Assembly: GCF_036924645.1 (NCBI RefSeq) | Contig: NZ_JAZHRX010000001.1 | Location: 3,286,001-3,350,000, forward strand | DNA: 64,000 bases | Direction of reading: 5' to 3' | From: Bradyrhizobium sp. AZCC 2176 | Lineage (GTDB): Bacteria; Pseudomonadota; Alphaproteobacteria; Rhizobiales; Xanthobacteraceae | Shown: one piece after another, positions 1 to 10,997 of the stretch | How positions within the stretch are numbered: the stretch's first letter is position 1 | How the letters are laid out: every line of letters begins with the position of its first letter | Program-made: the position numbers and the translations under genes | Notes under the pieces: model-generated | Database searches by the model: none | The model's input: the letters and a program-made list of their open reading frames with translations, nothing else | Told to the model about the DNA's origin: nothing

Positions 1-53
1 CAACCAAGCGTTGTCAAGGGAGTTGTTGCAGTCTCCAACCAGGGAGACAAACC

Positions 54-401
54 ATGGAACTGAAATCTGCAGTTGTTGGGTTGGCCGCCCTCGGCGGCGT
101 TATGCTCGCCGCTGGCTCAGCTTCCGCCGCGATGCCGAACGGGCTTCCGCATGCCGACCAGATCTCACGCCAGGCCACTGATGTCGAGCAGGTCCGCTGG
201 GTCTGCAACGCCTGGGGTCGCTGCTGGTGGCGTCCGGGTCCGAGATGGGGCGCCGGCGGTTGGGGCCCGCGCCCCGTGTGGCGTCCGGGATGGCGCAGCG
301 CCTATGCTTGGGGCGGGCCGGTTTGGGGCCCGCGGCCCGTGTGGGGTCCGCGGCCAGGATGGGGCCCGCGTCCAGGGTGGGGCTGGAACGGCAGGTGGTG
401 A
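54..401 (+). CDS. Small secreted Trp/Gly/Pro/Arg-rich protein
   Basis: A 115-residue protein with a typical Sec signal peptide (hydrophobic residues about 5-25, ending in an Ala-Ser-Ala-Ala stretch). The mature part is dominated by Trp, Gly, Pro and Arg, with the block WGPRP occurring four times in the C-terminal half. A Cys pair (CNAWGRCWW) lies just before the repeats. No catalytic domain is visible; proteins of this composition are common, uncharacterised small exported proteins in Bradyrhizobium. The start is supported by AGGGAG seven bases upstream. That Shine-Dalgarno sequence is inside a 6-bp inverted repeat (31-36 with 43-48). Function unknown; a periplasmic or envelope role is inference. 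Confidence 0.75.
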   Translation: MELKSAVVGLAALGGVMLAAGSASAAMPNGLPHADQISRQATDVEQVRWVCNAWGRCWWRPGPRWGAGGWGPRPVWRPGWRSAYAWGGPVWGPRPVWGPRPGWGPRPGWGWNGRW

Positions 402-597
402 TCGGAGAGGGGGCGTACGCCGGCTGATAACGCCGCGAGTACTGCTTTCATAATATCCGTACCCGCTGCACCGTTGGTGCCGCGCAACTCGCCGCTCGCT
501 GGTAAGTGTCCGGCTGCTGCACGTCACGAATCTGCGCTCTCCGCGCGCTCGGCAGCAGTCGTGCGCCGGGAGACGCTAGCAGAGGCGTGTGTGTCCC

Positions 598-1458
598 TTA
601 GTCCTGCTTCTCGCTGAACGTCGCGCGGAACGGATGTGCCGGGTAGACGCCGACGATGCGGAATTCACGCGAGAAGAATTTCAGTTCCTCCAGCGCAAAG
701 GCGAGGCCGCGGTCATCGGGGTGGCCGTCGACATCGGCATAGAACTGCGTCGCAAAGAAATTGCCATCGACCATGTAGCTTTCCAATTTCGTCATGTTGA
801 CGCTATTGGTGGCGAAACCGCCGAGCGCCTTGTAGAGCGCGGCGGGCAAATTGCGCACCCGGAAAACAAAAGTGGTGACCAGCGGGCCAGAGCCCTGGGC
901 GGCCCATTTCTGGTCGCGCGCGAGCACCACGAAGCGCGTGGTGTTGTGGGTCTCGTCCTCGACGTCCTCGGCCAGGATATCGAGGCCGTAGATTTGCGCC
1001 GCCAGGCGGGAGGCAATCGCGGCAACGCTCTTGTCCTTGCGTTCGGAAACGTCGCGCGCGCTGCCGGCGGTATCGGCCGCAACGATCGGCTTGATGCCAA
1101 GCTTGCGGATGATGCGGCGGCATTGCCCGAGCGCGTGGACGTGGCTCTCCACCGTCTTGATGTCGGAAAGCTTTGTGCCCTTCGGTGCCATCAATTGATG
1201 GCGGATCGGCAAGAACCATTCACCGACGATGAATAGACCGGACGCCGGCAGGAGATGATGGATGTCGGCGACCCGGCCGGCGACCGAATTCTCGATCGGG
1301 ATCATGCCGAGGTCGGCCTCGCCGGAGGCGATCACCGACAGCGCGTCCTCGAAGGTCGGGCAGGGCAGCGGCTCGGCGTCGGGATAGGCCTCGACGATGG
1401 CGATATGGGAATTGGCGCCAGGCTCGCCCTGGAATGCGATTTTGAACTTTTTGGTCAT
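598..1458 (-). CDS. pheA: Prephenate dehydratase (PheA, monofunctional)
   Basis: Converts prephenate to phenylpyruvate in phenylalanine synthesis. The 286-residue protein has the prephenate dehydratase domain at about residues 5-182, including the catalytic TTRF motif at 173-176, followed by an ACT regulatory domain at about 194-278 (ESYMVDG at 226-232 in the place of the usual ESRP region). There is no chorismate mutase domain, so this is the monofunctional form usual in Alphaproteobacteria. It lies 21 bases downstream of kdsB on the same strand and is probably co-transcribed. Phenylalanine feedback through the ACT domain is expected from the family. Confidence 0.95.
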   Translation of the reverse strand: MTKKFKIAFQGEPGANSHIAIVEAYPDAEPLPCPTFEDALSVIASGEADLGMIPIENSVAGRVADIHHLLPASGLFIVGEWFLPIRHQLMAPKGTKLSDIKTVESHVHALGQCRRIIRKLGIKPIVAADTAGSARDVSERKDKSVAAIASRLAAQIYGLDILAEDVEDETHNTTRFVVLARDQKWAAQGSGPLVTTFVFRVRNLPAALYKALGGFATNSVNMTKLESYMVDGNFFATQFYADVDGHPDDRGLAFALEELKFFSREFRIVGVYPAHPFRATFSEKQD

Positions 1459-1479
1459 GCGGGGCCTTTTAGCAGCGGC

Positions 1480-2220
1480 TCAGGCTTTTGCCAGTGTGCG
1501 GCGGGCGGTTTCGAGGTCATCAGGCGTATCGACGCCGAGCGGCACCGAACTCACGATGGCGGCGTCGATCCGCATGCCGGCTTCCAGCGCCCTGAGCTGC
1601 TCGAGTTTCTCGCGTTGTTCCAGGACGGAGGGCGGCAGTTTGACGAAGCGCTCCAGCGCTCGCCGCCGATAGGCATAGAGCCCGATGTGATGGTAGCGCG
1701 GACCGTCGCCGTACGGCGCGGTGGCGCGGGTAAAATACAGCCCACGGAGCCGTTGGCCGCCCAATGGCGACCCGATCAGCTTCACTACGCTCGGGTTGGT
1801 GTGTTCTTCATCTCGTCGGATCTCGGCGGCCAAGGTCCCGATGTCGACCTGGGGGTCGTCGAGCAGCGCGAGCGCGGCCCGGATATCCTGAGGGGGAATG
1901 GTCGGCAAATCGCCCTGGACGTTGACCACGCTCTCGGCCCGGCCCTCGGGATCGAGCCGCGTCAGCGCCTCGTAAATACGGTCCGAGCCGGAGGGATGGT
2001 CGGGCCGGGTCATGACCGCCGTGCCGCCATGGGCTTTCACGGCGGCCGCGATCTCGGGCGTGTCGGTGGCGACTGCCACCCGGCCGATTTGGGCCTCCTC
2101 GGCGCGCCGCAGCACGTGGACGATCATCGGCAGGCCGCCGATGTCGAGCAGCGGCTTGCCGGGCAGGCGGGTCGCCGCCATGCGGGCGGGAATCAGCACA
2201 AGAATGCGGGTTTCGGTCAT
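1480..2220 (-). CDS. kdsB: 3-deoxy-manno-octulosonate cytidylyltransferase
   Basis: Activates Kdo with CTP to CMP-Kdo for lipopolysaccharide inner-core synthesis in the cytoplasm. The 246-residue protein has the family N-terminus ([14 protein letters not shown], residues about 11-24), the nucleotide-binding loop of CMP-sugar synthetases, and the internal VNVQGDLP motif. The length matches KdsB. It is the first gene of a two-gene minus-strand unit with pheA and is divergent from cycM; the 209-bp gap between kdsB and cycM must hold both promoters. Confidence 0.95.
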   Translation of the reverse strand: MTETRILVLIPARMAATRLPGKPLLDIGGLPMIVHVLRRAEEAQIGRVAVATDTPEIAAAVKAHGGTAVMTRPDHPSGSDRIYEALTRLDPEGRAESVVNVQGDLPTIPPQDIRAALALLDDPQVDIGTLAAEIRRDEEHTNPSVVKLIGSPLGGQRLRGLYFTRATAPYGDGPRYHHIGLYAYRRRALERFVKLPPSVLEQREKLEQLRALEAGMRIDAAIVSSVPLGVDTPDDLETARRTLAKA

Positions 2221-2429
2221 CCGTCGCGAGGTCAGCCGGCCAGCAAAAACAGGCCGGAAATAATGGGGGATCGATGGAAAGTCGGGGCGTTTATACGGGT
2301 TGCCAGAGCCCGGGCAAACCGATATCTCAACCCCGCTGAGGGTGCGGCGCGAAAAGCTGATTCCTGACGCGCATCCGCGGCCGTTCGCCGGCCTTCAGTC
2401 GACCTTTCCGGCCTGGAGCCTGATCCGTT

Positions 2430-2981
2430 ATGGACTCCTTCGAACTCAACAAGATTCTCGGTGCCATCCTCGGCACCTGCATTCTCGTTCTGGTGACGAG
2501 CTTTGCCGCCCATGCGATTTTTGCGCCCGTGAAGCCGGAAAAGCCGGGCTTCGAGATCGCCGTGAAGGAAGACGCCTCTCACGGCGGCGCCAAGGAAGCT
2601 GCCGCGCCGTCCGAGCCGATCGAGAAGCTGTTGCAGACGGCTTCCGTCGAGAAGGGCACCGCCGCCGCCAAGAAGTGCGCCGCCTGCCACACCTTCGAGA
2701 AGGGTGGCCCGAACCGCGTTGGCCCGAACCTTTACGGCGTCCTCAACGAGCCAAAGGGCGCCGGCCGCGGCGGGTTCAATTTCTCGGCCGCCATGAAAAG
2801 CAAGGGTGGCACCTGGACCTATGAAGACCTCAACAAGTTCCTTGCCAACCCCAAGGCTTTTGTTCCGGGCACCGCGATGGGCTTTGCCGGCATCCCGAAG
2901 GACAGCGAGCGCGCCGACGTGATCGCCTATCTGCGCAGCCTTTCGGAGAATCCGGCTCCGCTACCGACGGCGGCGAAGTAA
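2430..2981 (+). CDS. cycM: Membrane-anchored cytochrome c (CycM-like)
   Basis: A 183-residue c-type cytochrome that carries electrons from the bc1 complex to terminal oxidase in the cytoplasmic membrane, by analogy to CycM of Bradyrhizobium japonicum. An uncleaved N-terminal anchor occupies about residues 8-31, followed by an Ala/Glu/Lys-rich linker. The class I cytochrome domain has the haem-binding CAACH at 83-87 and the Met ligand at 150 (PGTAMGFAG). The length and one-haem arrangement fit this family. It is divergent from kdsB and ends 38 bases before a clear hairpin. Confidence 0.92.
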   Translation: MDSFELNKILGAILGTCILVLVTSFAAHAIFAPVKPEKPGFEIAVKEDASHGGAKEAAAPSEPIEKLLQTASVEKGTAAAKKCAACHTFEKGGPNRVGPNLYGVLNEPKGAGRGGFNFSAAMKSKGGTWTYEDLNKFLANPKAFVPGTAMGFAGIPKDSERADVIAYLRSLSENPAPLPTAAK

Positions 2982-3019
2982 TATTTCGCCTCTTCGGCAT
3001 GGACTTCCGAGCGATATCA

Positions 3020-3044
3020 CGGCCAGGCAATGCCTGGCCGTTTC
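3020..3044 (+). terminator. Hairpin terminator after cycM
   Basis: A 10-bp perfect inverted repeat (3020-3029 with 3031-3040) followed by TTT lies 38 bases after the cycM stop. The nominal loop is one base, so the real stem is probably 8-9 bp with a 3-5 base loop. The T-tract is short, so it is a moderately strong intrinsic terminator. Confidence 0.6.
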
Positions 3045-3269
3045 GCTATGAGGGGATCGCATTGTTGTTATCGGAGTTGTTACCGGGACTTTTCGCCGCA
3101 GCGGCGGTGTTCCCAAGCTGCTATCATGAGGAAAAAGCAACGTAATTGGTCGAACCCTTGCCTTATATTGGGTCCTCACTAACTCCGCCTCGTGCTTGCG
3201 TCGTTCGCGTCTGGGGCCGCCGCGGACTCGACAGTACGGATACTGGCGTCAGCAACAGGAATTCTGCAT

Positions 3270-5171
3270 TTGGCCATTACCCGACGACATCTTCTCCAGG
3301 GCGGCGCGCTTGCCGCCATGACCCCCGCGCTGGGGCTTGCTCCCGGAATCTCGGCCATTACTCCAGCCCACGCCCAATCGGCGTCCGGCGAACTGACGTG
3401 GCGGCATGCGCTGTCGCTGTTCGGCGAAGTCAAGTACCCGGCCGGCTTCAAGCGCTTCGACTACGTCAATCCGGAGGCCCCTAAGGGCGGCACCGTACGT
3501 CAGATCCAGATCGGGACGTTTGATAACTTCAACCTTGTGGTTGCCGGCGTCAAAGGATCGCTCGCAGGCGGCGTTCAGCTGATCTACGAATCTCTCATGA
3601 CGCAGTCGCTGGATGAGGTTTCGACCGAGTACGGCGAATTGGCCGAAGCCGTCAGCCATCCCGAGGATTTCTCCTGGGTAACGTACCGTCTCAGGCAAGA
3701 GGCGAAATGGCACGACGGAAAGCCTGTCACGCCTGACGACGTGATCTTCTCACTTGACGCGTTTAAGCAAAATCATCCGCAATATTCGGCTTACTATCGC
3801 CATGTGGTGAAAGCTGAAAAAGTCGGTGATCGCGAGATAAAGTTCAGCTTCCATGCGCCTGGCAATCGCGAGCTCCCGCAGATCGTTGGACAGCTCACGA
3901 TCTTGCCGAAGCATTGGTGGGAGGGCACTGACAGTCAGGGCCGCAAGCGCGACATCTCCGCGACAACGCTGGAGAAGCCGCTGGGCTCGGGCGCTTACCG
4001 CATCAAGGAATTTGTCCCGGGAAGGACGCTGACGCTGGAGCGGGTGAAGGACCATTGGGGGCGCGATTCCAGCACGAATGTCGGCCGCAACAATTTCGAC
4101 GAGTTGCGTCTGGAATATTTCCGGGACTCGACGGTCGCACTCGAGGCTTTCAAGGGCGATCAAGTCGATTGGCGCACAGAGAACAGCGCGAAGAACTGGG
4201 CGACGGCCTACGACTTTCCGGCCGTCAATGACAAGCGTGTGCTGCTCGAGGAGTTTCCAAACCGCAGTTCCGGAATCATGCAGGCATTCGCGTTGAATAC
4301 CCGGCGTGAGCAGTTCAAGGATCCGCGGGTGCGTCGTGCGCTGAATTTTGCGTTCGATTTCGAGGAAACGAACAAGCAGATGTTCTTCGGTCAGTACAAG
4401 CGCATCAGCAGCTACTTCGATGGCACTGACCTGGCTTCAAGCGGCGTGCCGCAAGGTAAGGAATTGGAAATACTCGAAGCCGTCCGCGCGGAAGTGCCGC
4501 CCGAGGTTTTCACGAAGCCCTATACCAATCCGGTCGGCGGCAGTCCCGAGGCGGTTCGCGAAAATCTACGTGAGGCGCTGCGCTTGCTGAAGGAAGCTGG
4601 GTACGAGGTGCGCGAGCGCAAGCTAGTCGATAGCAAGACTGGAGCACAGTTTGCGCTCGAATTGCTCGGTGCCGACCCGACCTTCGAACGGGTGATGCTG
4701 TTCTTCAAGCCGTCGCTGGAGCGGCTTGGCATCGTTGTCAGTGTGCGCACAATCGATCCAACACAGTATGAAAACCGGCTTCGCAGCTGGGATTTCGACG
4801 TGGTCGTCTCGTCGTGGGCGGAATCATTGTCACCCGGAAATGAACAGCGCGAATATTGGGGTTCGCAGGCGGCGGACATGGCGGGTTCGCGCAATGTCAT
4901 CGGCATCAAGAATCCGGCCATCGACAAATTGATCGAGCGGCTGATCTATGCCAAGGGTCGGGATGACCTTGTTGCCGCGACCAGGGCGCTCGACCGCGTG
5001 CTGCTGTGGAATCACTATGTCGTGCCGCAGTGGAATTATCCCAAGGTCCGTACCGCGCGCTGGGATCGCTTCGGCCGGCCGTCCGAATTGCCCAAATACG
5101 GCCTGTCGGGCTTCCCGACGCTGTGGTGGTGGGACGCCGAAAAGGCTGCCAAGATCGGAAAGCGCAGTTGA
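3270..5171 (+). CDS. Family 5 extracellular solute-binding protein (YejA-like), first copy
   Basis: Periplasmic binding protein of an oligopeptide-type ABC importer, SBP family 5. Starting at TTG 3270 gives 633 residues with a twin-arginine signal peptide at the very N-terminus (TRRHLLQGG, then a hydrophobic stretch ending AHAQSA). AGGA lies nine bases before this TTG. An in-frame GTG at 3192 would add 26 residues in front of the twin-arginine motif and is less likely. Family landmarks include the YGELAEAV...KWHDGKPVTPDDV region and a substrate-facing Trp-rich C-terminus. It is followed 11 bases later by a second, related binding protein, then the yejBEF membrane and ATPase genes. Confidence 0.88.
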   Translation: MAITRRHLLQGGALAAMTPALGLAPGISAITPAHAQSASGELTWRHALSLFGEVKYPAGFKRFDYVNPEAPKGGTVRQIQIGTFDNFNLVVAGVKGSLAGGVQLIYESLMTQSLDEVSTEYGELAEAVSHPEDFSWVTYRLRQEAKWHDGKPVTPDDVIFSLDAFKQNHPQYSAYYRHVVKAEKVGDREIKFSFHAPGNRELPQIVGQLTILPKHWWEGTDSQGRKRDISATTLEKPLGSGAYRIKEFVPGRTLTLERVKDHWGRDSSTNVGRNNFDELRLEYFRDSTVALEAFKGDQVDWRTENSAKNWATAYDFPAVNDKRVLLEEFPNRSSGIMQAFALNTRREQFKDPRVRRALNFAFDFEETNKQMFFGQYKRISSYFDGTDLASSGVPQGKELEILEAVRAEVPPEVFTKPYTNPVGGSPEAVRENLREALRLLKEAGYEVRERKLVDSKTGAQFALELLGADPTFERVMLFFKPSLERLGIVVSVRTIDPTQYENRLRSWDFDVVVSSWAESLSPGNEQREYWGSQAADMAGSRNVIGIKNPAIDKLIERLIYAKGRDDLVAATRALDRVLLWNHYVVPQWNYPKVRTARWDRFGRPSELPKYGLSGFPTLWWWDAEKAAKIGKRS

Positions 5172-5182
5172 AGGAATCGCGC

Positions 5183-7054
5183 ATGGCGCTACTCAATCGC
5201 CGGCACGTGCTGGGTCTCGGTGTCGGCGCGTTAAGCGCTGTCGGCCTCAAACCGGTCGCCACCGCTTCCGAGGCGGGCACTGAAAGCCACGGCATGTCGG
5301 TGTTCGGCGACCTGAAATACCCTGCCGACTTCAAGCATTTCGACTACGTCAATCCGCAAGCGCCGAAAGGCGGGTTGTTTTCCACGATCCCGTCGACCCG
5401 TGCCTATAATCAGTCCTTCCAGACGTTCAATTCCTTCAACGCCTTCATCCTCAAAGGCGAAGGCGCAAAGGGCATGGAGCTGACCTTTGACTCGCTGATG
5501 GCGCGCGCGAATGACGAGCCCGACGCGATGTACGGCCTTGCCGCAAAGTCGGTGCGGATCTCGCCTGACAAGCTGACCTACCGCTTCACGATGCGGCCCG
5601 AGGCGCGTTTTCATGACGGCTCGAAGATGACGGCGCATGACGTCGCCTTCTCGCTCAACACGCTGAAGGAAAAGGGTCATCCGCTGATCCTGGTTCAGTT
5701 GCGCGACTTCGTGAAGGCCGAGGCGCTCGACGATGGGAAGCTGGCCGTTGTCTTTGCGCCGAACCGCGCGCGCGACGTCCCGCTCTATGTTGCAGGCTTG
5801 CCGATCTTCTCCAAAGCCTATTACGCGAAGCGCGTGTTCGAGGAATCGACCACCGAGATCCCGCTCGGCTCGGGGCCGTACAAGGTGGGCAAATACGAAA
5901 TCAACCGCTACGTCGAATACGAACGGGTGAAGGACTGGTGGGCGGCCGATCTTCCCGTCAACCGCGGCAGCTACAATTTCGACACCGTGCGCTACGAGTT
6001 CTATCGCGACCGCGACGTGGCGTTCGAAGGCTTTACCGGCAAGAGCTATCTCTACCGCGAGGAGTTCACCGCGCGGATCTGGGCGACGCGTTACGATTTT
6101 CCGGCGATCAAGGATGGCCGCGTCAAGCGCGAGACCCTGCCGGACGAACTGCCGTCGGGAGGACAGGGCTGGTTCTTCAACACCCGCCGCGACAAGTTCA
6201 AAGACCCCAAAGTGCGCGAAGCGGTCATCAATGCCTTCGATTTCGAATGGACCAACAAGACCGTGATGTACGGCGCCTATGCGCGCACGGTGTCGCCGTT
6301 CCAGAATTCGGACATGGTGGCGACCGGGCTGCCGTCGCCGGAAGAGCTGAAGCTGCTCGAGCCGTTCCGTGGGCAGGTGCCGGACGAGGTGTTCGGCGAG
6401 CCGTTCGTGCCGCCGGTATCGGATGGATCGGGCCAGGACCGGCAATTGCTGCGCAAGGCGCAGCAACTGCTGCAGGAGGCAAAACTTCCCGTCAAGGACG
6501 GCAAGCGGCTCATGCCGAACGGCGAGATCTTTGCGATCGAGTTCCTGCTCGACGAGCCATCGTTCCAGCCGCATCATGCGACCTTCATCAAGAATCTCGG
6601 CCAGCTCGGCATCGAAGCCAGCATCCGGTTGATTGACGCCGTGCAATATCGCGCGCGGGTGGAGGCCTTCGATTTCGACATCACGACGATGCGCCTGAGC
6701 ATGTCACCAACGCCGGGCGACAGCCTGCGGCCGTATTTTACGTCGCATGCGGCCGCTACCAAGGGATCGTACAATCTGGCGGGGGTGGCCAGCCCCGCGA
6801 TCGATGCGCTGGTCGACAAGGCCATCGGCGCCGAAACGCGGGCTGATTTGACCTTCGCGTGCCGCGCGCTCGATCGCGTGTTCCGGGCCGGCCGCTATTG
6901 GGTGCCGCAATGGTACCGCACCAACCACCCGATCGCCTATTGGGACCTGTTCGCGCATCCGCCAAAGCCGGCGCGCTACACGCAAGGCACCGGTGCGCCG
7001 GACAACTGGTGGTATGACGCCGCCAAGGCCGCGAAGCTCGAGCAGGCGAAGTAA
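5183..7054 (+). CDS. yejA: Family 5 extracellular solute-binding protein (YejA-like), second copy
   Basis: Second SBP family 5 protein of the operon, 623 residues from ATG 5183. AAGGA overlaps the stop of the preceding gene, seven bases before the start. The N-terminus has a twin-arginine-like signal (NRRHVLGLGVGAL). The mature protein aligns along its length with the first copy: both have a KYPADFKHFDYVNPQAPKGG-type N-terminal motif and the FHDGSKMTAHDVAFSL region. YejA of Escherichia coli is linked to microcin C and peptide uptake; the substrate here is unknown. Next to yejB with three bases between, so probably the primary partner of the permease, with the upstream copy a paralogue of different specificity. 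Confidence 0.9.
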   Translation: MALLNRRHVLGLGVGALSAVGLKPVATASEAGTESHGMSVFGDLKYPADFKHFDYVNPQAPKGGLFSTIPSTRAYNQSFQTFNSFNAFILKGEGAKGMELTFDSLMARANDEPDAMYGLAAKSVRISPDKLTYRFTMRPEARFHDGSKMTAHDVAFSLNTLKEKGHPLILVQLRDFVKAEALDDGKLAVVFAPNRARDVPLYVAGLPIFSKAYYAKRVFEESTTEIPLGSGPYKVGKYEINRYVEYERVKDWWAADLPVNRGSYNFDTVRYEFYRDRDVAFEGFTGKSYLYREEFTARIWATRYDFPAIKDGRVKRETLPDELPSGGQGWFFNTRRDKFKDPKVREAVINAFDFEWTNKTVMYGAYARTVSPFQNSDMVATGLPSPEELKLLEPFRGQVPDEVFGEPFVPPVSDGSGQDRQLLRKAQQLLQEAKLPVKDGKRLMPNGEIFAIEFLLDEPSFQPHHATFIKNLGQLGIEASIRLIDAVQYRARVEAFDFDITTMRLSMSPTPGDSLRPYFTSHAAATKGSYNLAGVASPAIDALVDKAIGAETRADLTFACRALDRVFRAGRYWVPQWYRTNHPIAYWDLFAHPPKPARYTQGTGAPDNWWYDAAKAAKLEQAK

Positions 7055-7057
7055 TTC

Positions 7058-8167
7058 ATGACCGCCTATATCGCCCGCCGCATTCTCCTGATGGTACCGA
7101 CGCTGCTCGGAATCCTTCTGGTATCGTTCGTGGTCGTGCAGTTCGCGCCCGGAGGTCCGGTTGAACGCGTCATTGCGCAGCTCTCGGGCGCCGACACCGG
7201 CGGCACGTCGCGGGTATCGGGCGGCGGCGGCGATTTCGGCGCACGCGGCAACCAGGTCGGCGCGGCGGCGGACGCCGTCAGTTCGAAATATCGCGGCGCG
7301 CAGGGGCTCGATCCTGACTTCATCAAGAAGCTCGAAGTCCAGTTTGGCTTCGACAAGCCGGCGCCCGAGCGTTTTGCGCTGATGCTGTGGAATTTCGCGC
7401 GCTTCGATTTCGGCAAGAGCTATTTCCGCGACGTCAGCGTGCTCCAGCTCATCAAGGAGAAGCTGCCGGTGTCGATGTCGCTCGGCATCTGGATGACGCT
7501 CCTGACCTACCTGATCTCGATTCCGCTCGGCATCCGCAAGGCTGTCGCGGACGGTTCAAAGTTCGACACCTGGACCTCGGCGGTGATCATCATCGGCTTT
7601 GCGATACCGGGATTCCTGTTCGCGATCCTGCTGATCGTCCTGTTCGCCGGCGGTTCGTTCTTCAACGTGTTCCCGCTGCGCGGCCTGACCTCGGACGGCT
7701 GGGCGCAGTTTCCCTGGTATTGGAAGATCATCGACTATTTCTGGCACATCACGCTGCCGCTGGTGTCGATGGCGCTCGGCGCCTTCGCCACCATGTCGCT
7801 GCTCACCAAGAACTCGTTCCTCGATGAGATCCGCAAGCAATATGTCATGACCGCGCGCGCCAAGGGCTGCAGCGAGCGGCAGGTGCTCTACAATCACATC
7901 TTCCGCAATGCGATGCTGATCGTGATCGCCGGCTTCCCGAGCGCGTTCATCCACGCCTTTTTCTCCGGCTCGCTCCTGATCGAAACCATCTTCTCGCTCG
8001 ACGGCCTCGGTCTGCTCGGATTCGAGAGCGTGCTGAACCGCGACTACCCCGTGGTATTTGGAACATTGTTCATCTTTTCGCTGGTCGGTCTCGTGGTCAA
8101 CCTGATCTCCGACCTCGCTTATATGTGGATCGACCCGAGGATCGATTTTGAGGCGAGGGAAGTCTGA
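7058..8167 (+). CDS. yejB: Oligopeptide ABC transporter permease YejB
   Basis: Inner-membrane permease of the Yej/Opp class, 369 residues with about six membrane helices. After helix 1 it carries the long YejB-type periplasmic insert, here with a Gly/Ala-rich stretch at about residues 44-75. The cytoplasmic EAA loop that contacts the ATPase is at about 264-284 (TARAKGCSERQVLYNHIFRN). The C-terminus ends in the usual YMWIDPRIDF. Three bases separate it from the binding-protein stop, and its TGA overlaps the ATG of yejE by one base, indicating translational coupling. Confidence 0.93.
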   Translation: MTAYIARRILLMVPTLLGILLVSFVVVQFAPGGPVERVIAQLSGADTGGTSRVSGGGGDFGARGNQVGAAADAVSSKYRGAQGLDPDFIKKLEVQFGFDKPAPERFALMLWNFARFDFGKSYFRDVSVLQLIKEKLPVSMSLGIWMTLLTYLISIPLGIRKAVADGSKFDTWTSAVIIIGFAIPGFLFAILLIVLFAGGSFFNVFPLRGLTSDGWAQFPWYWKIIDYFWHITLPLVSMALGAFATMSLLTKNSFLDEIRKQYVMTARAKGCSERQVLYNHIFRNAMLIVIAGFPSAFIHAFFSGSLLIETIFSLDGLGLLGFESVLNRDYPVVFGTLFIFSLVGLVVNLISDLAYMWIDPRIDFEAREV

Positions 8168-9345
8168 TGGCGATGCTCGCGCCCCAGCCGGTCGAAACCA
8201 CCACGCAGTCACCGCTCGGCGAAGTCGTGCCGCCGGTGCGCCACGTCTTCCAACCTTCGCCGCTCAATCGTCGTCGCTGGCATAATTTCAAGGCGAACCG
8301 CCGCGGCTACTGGTCGTTCTGGATATTTACGGTTCTGTTCGTGATGTCGCTGTTTGCCGAGTTGATCGCCAACGACCGGCCATTCCTGATCAAATATGAC
8401 GGCCATCTCTACTGGCCGGCCTTCGTCACCTATTCCGAAACCACTTTCGGCGGCGACTTCGAGACCGCTGCCGACTATCGCGATCCCTACTTGCAGAAGC
8501 AGATCGCGGCCAAGGGTGGCACCGTCGTCTGGCCGCTGGTCCGCTTCTCCTACCACACCCACAATCTCGACCTGCCGACGCCGGCGCCGTCGCCGCCGAC
8601 CTGGATGCTCACCGAAACGCAGTGCAAGGAGATGGTGCAGAAGAAGGGTCTCAAGGGCTGCAGCGACCTCGAATACAACTGGCTCGGTACCGACGACCAG
8701 GGCCGCGATGTGGTCGCGCGCCTGATCTACGGCTTTCGCATCTCGGTGCTGTTCGGCCTGACGCTGACGATTATCTCCTCGATCATCGGCATCGCGGCCG
8801 GCGGCGTGCAGGGCTATTTCGGCGGCTGGATCGATCTGACCTTCCAGCGGCTGATCGAGGTCTGGACTGCCATTCCTTCGCTGTATCTGCTGCTGATCCT
8901 GTCCTCGGTGCTGGTGCCGGGCTTCTTTGTCCTGCTCGGCATCTTGCTGTTGTTCTCCTGGGTGTCGCTGGTCGGGCTGGTGCGCGCCGAGTTCCTGCGC
9001 GGACGAAATTTCGAATATATCCAGGCGGCGCGAGCGCTCGGTGTTTCAAATCGGGTGATCATGTTCCGCCACCTGCTGCCGAACGCGATGGTGGCGACGA
9101 TGACGTTCCTGCCGTTCATCGTGTCGTCCTCGGTGATGACGCTGACGGCGCTGGATTTTCTCGGCTTCGGCCTGCCGCCCGGTTCGCCGTCGCTCGGCGA
9201 ATTGCTGTCGCAAGCAAAAGCAAACGTGCAGGCGCCCTGGCTCGGTTTCACCGGCTTCTTCTCGGTCGCGATCATGCTGTCGCTCCTGATCTTCATCGGC
9301 GAAGCCGCGCGCGACGCCTTCGATCCGCGCAAGACGTTCCGGTAA
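8167..9345 (+). CDS. yejE: Oligopeptide ABC transporter permease YejE
   Basis: Second permease subunit, 392 residues, OppC type. A cytoplasmic N-terminal tail of about 48 residues precedes helix 1 (about 50-66), then a large periplasmic insert characteristic of YejE, and five further helices. The EAA loop is visible (ARALGVSNRVIMFRHLLPN), followed by GSPSLGELL and a terminal FDPRKTFR. It overlaps yejB by one base and is followed 11 bases later by the ATPase gene. Confidence 0.93.
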   Translation: MAMLAPQPVETTTQSPLGEVVPPVRHVFQPSPLNRRRWHNFKANRRGYWSFWIFTVLFVMSLFAELIANDRPFLIKYDGHLYWPAFVTYSETTFGGDFETAADYRDPYLQKQIAAKGGTVVWPLVRFSYHTHNLDLPTPAPSPPTWMLTETQCKEMVQKKGLKGCSDLEYNWLGTDDQGRDVVARLIYGFRISVLFGLTLTIISSIIGIAAGGVQGYFGGWIDLTFQRLIEVWTAIPSLYLLLILSSVLVPGFFVLLGILLLFSWVSLVGLVRAEFLRGRNFEYIQAARALGVSNRVIMFRHLLPNAMVATMTFLPFIVSSSVMTLTALDFLGFGLPPGSPSLGELLSQAKANVQAPWLGFTGFFSVAIMLSLLIFIGEAARDAFDPRKTFR

Positions 9346-9356
9346 GGGTGCTGCGC

Positions 9357-10979
<1,623 letters not shown>

Positions 10980-10997
10980 CCGTCATTCCGAGGCAGG

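Noticed and set aside
5231-6646. A 471-codon frame antisense to the second binding-protein gene
   Set aside because: Shadow of yejA, which has a signal peptide and clear family motifs.
8622-9356. A 245-codon N-terminal extension of the Yej ATPase
   Set aside because: This part overlaps yejE out of frame and is Arg-rich; the ATPase homology begins right after ATG 9357.
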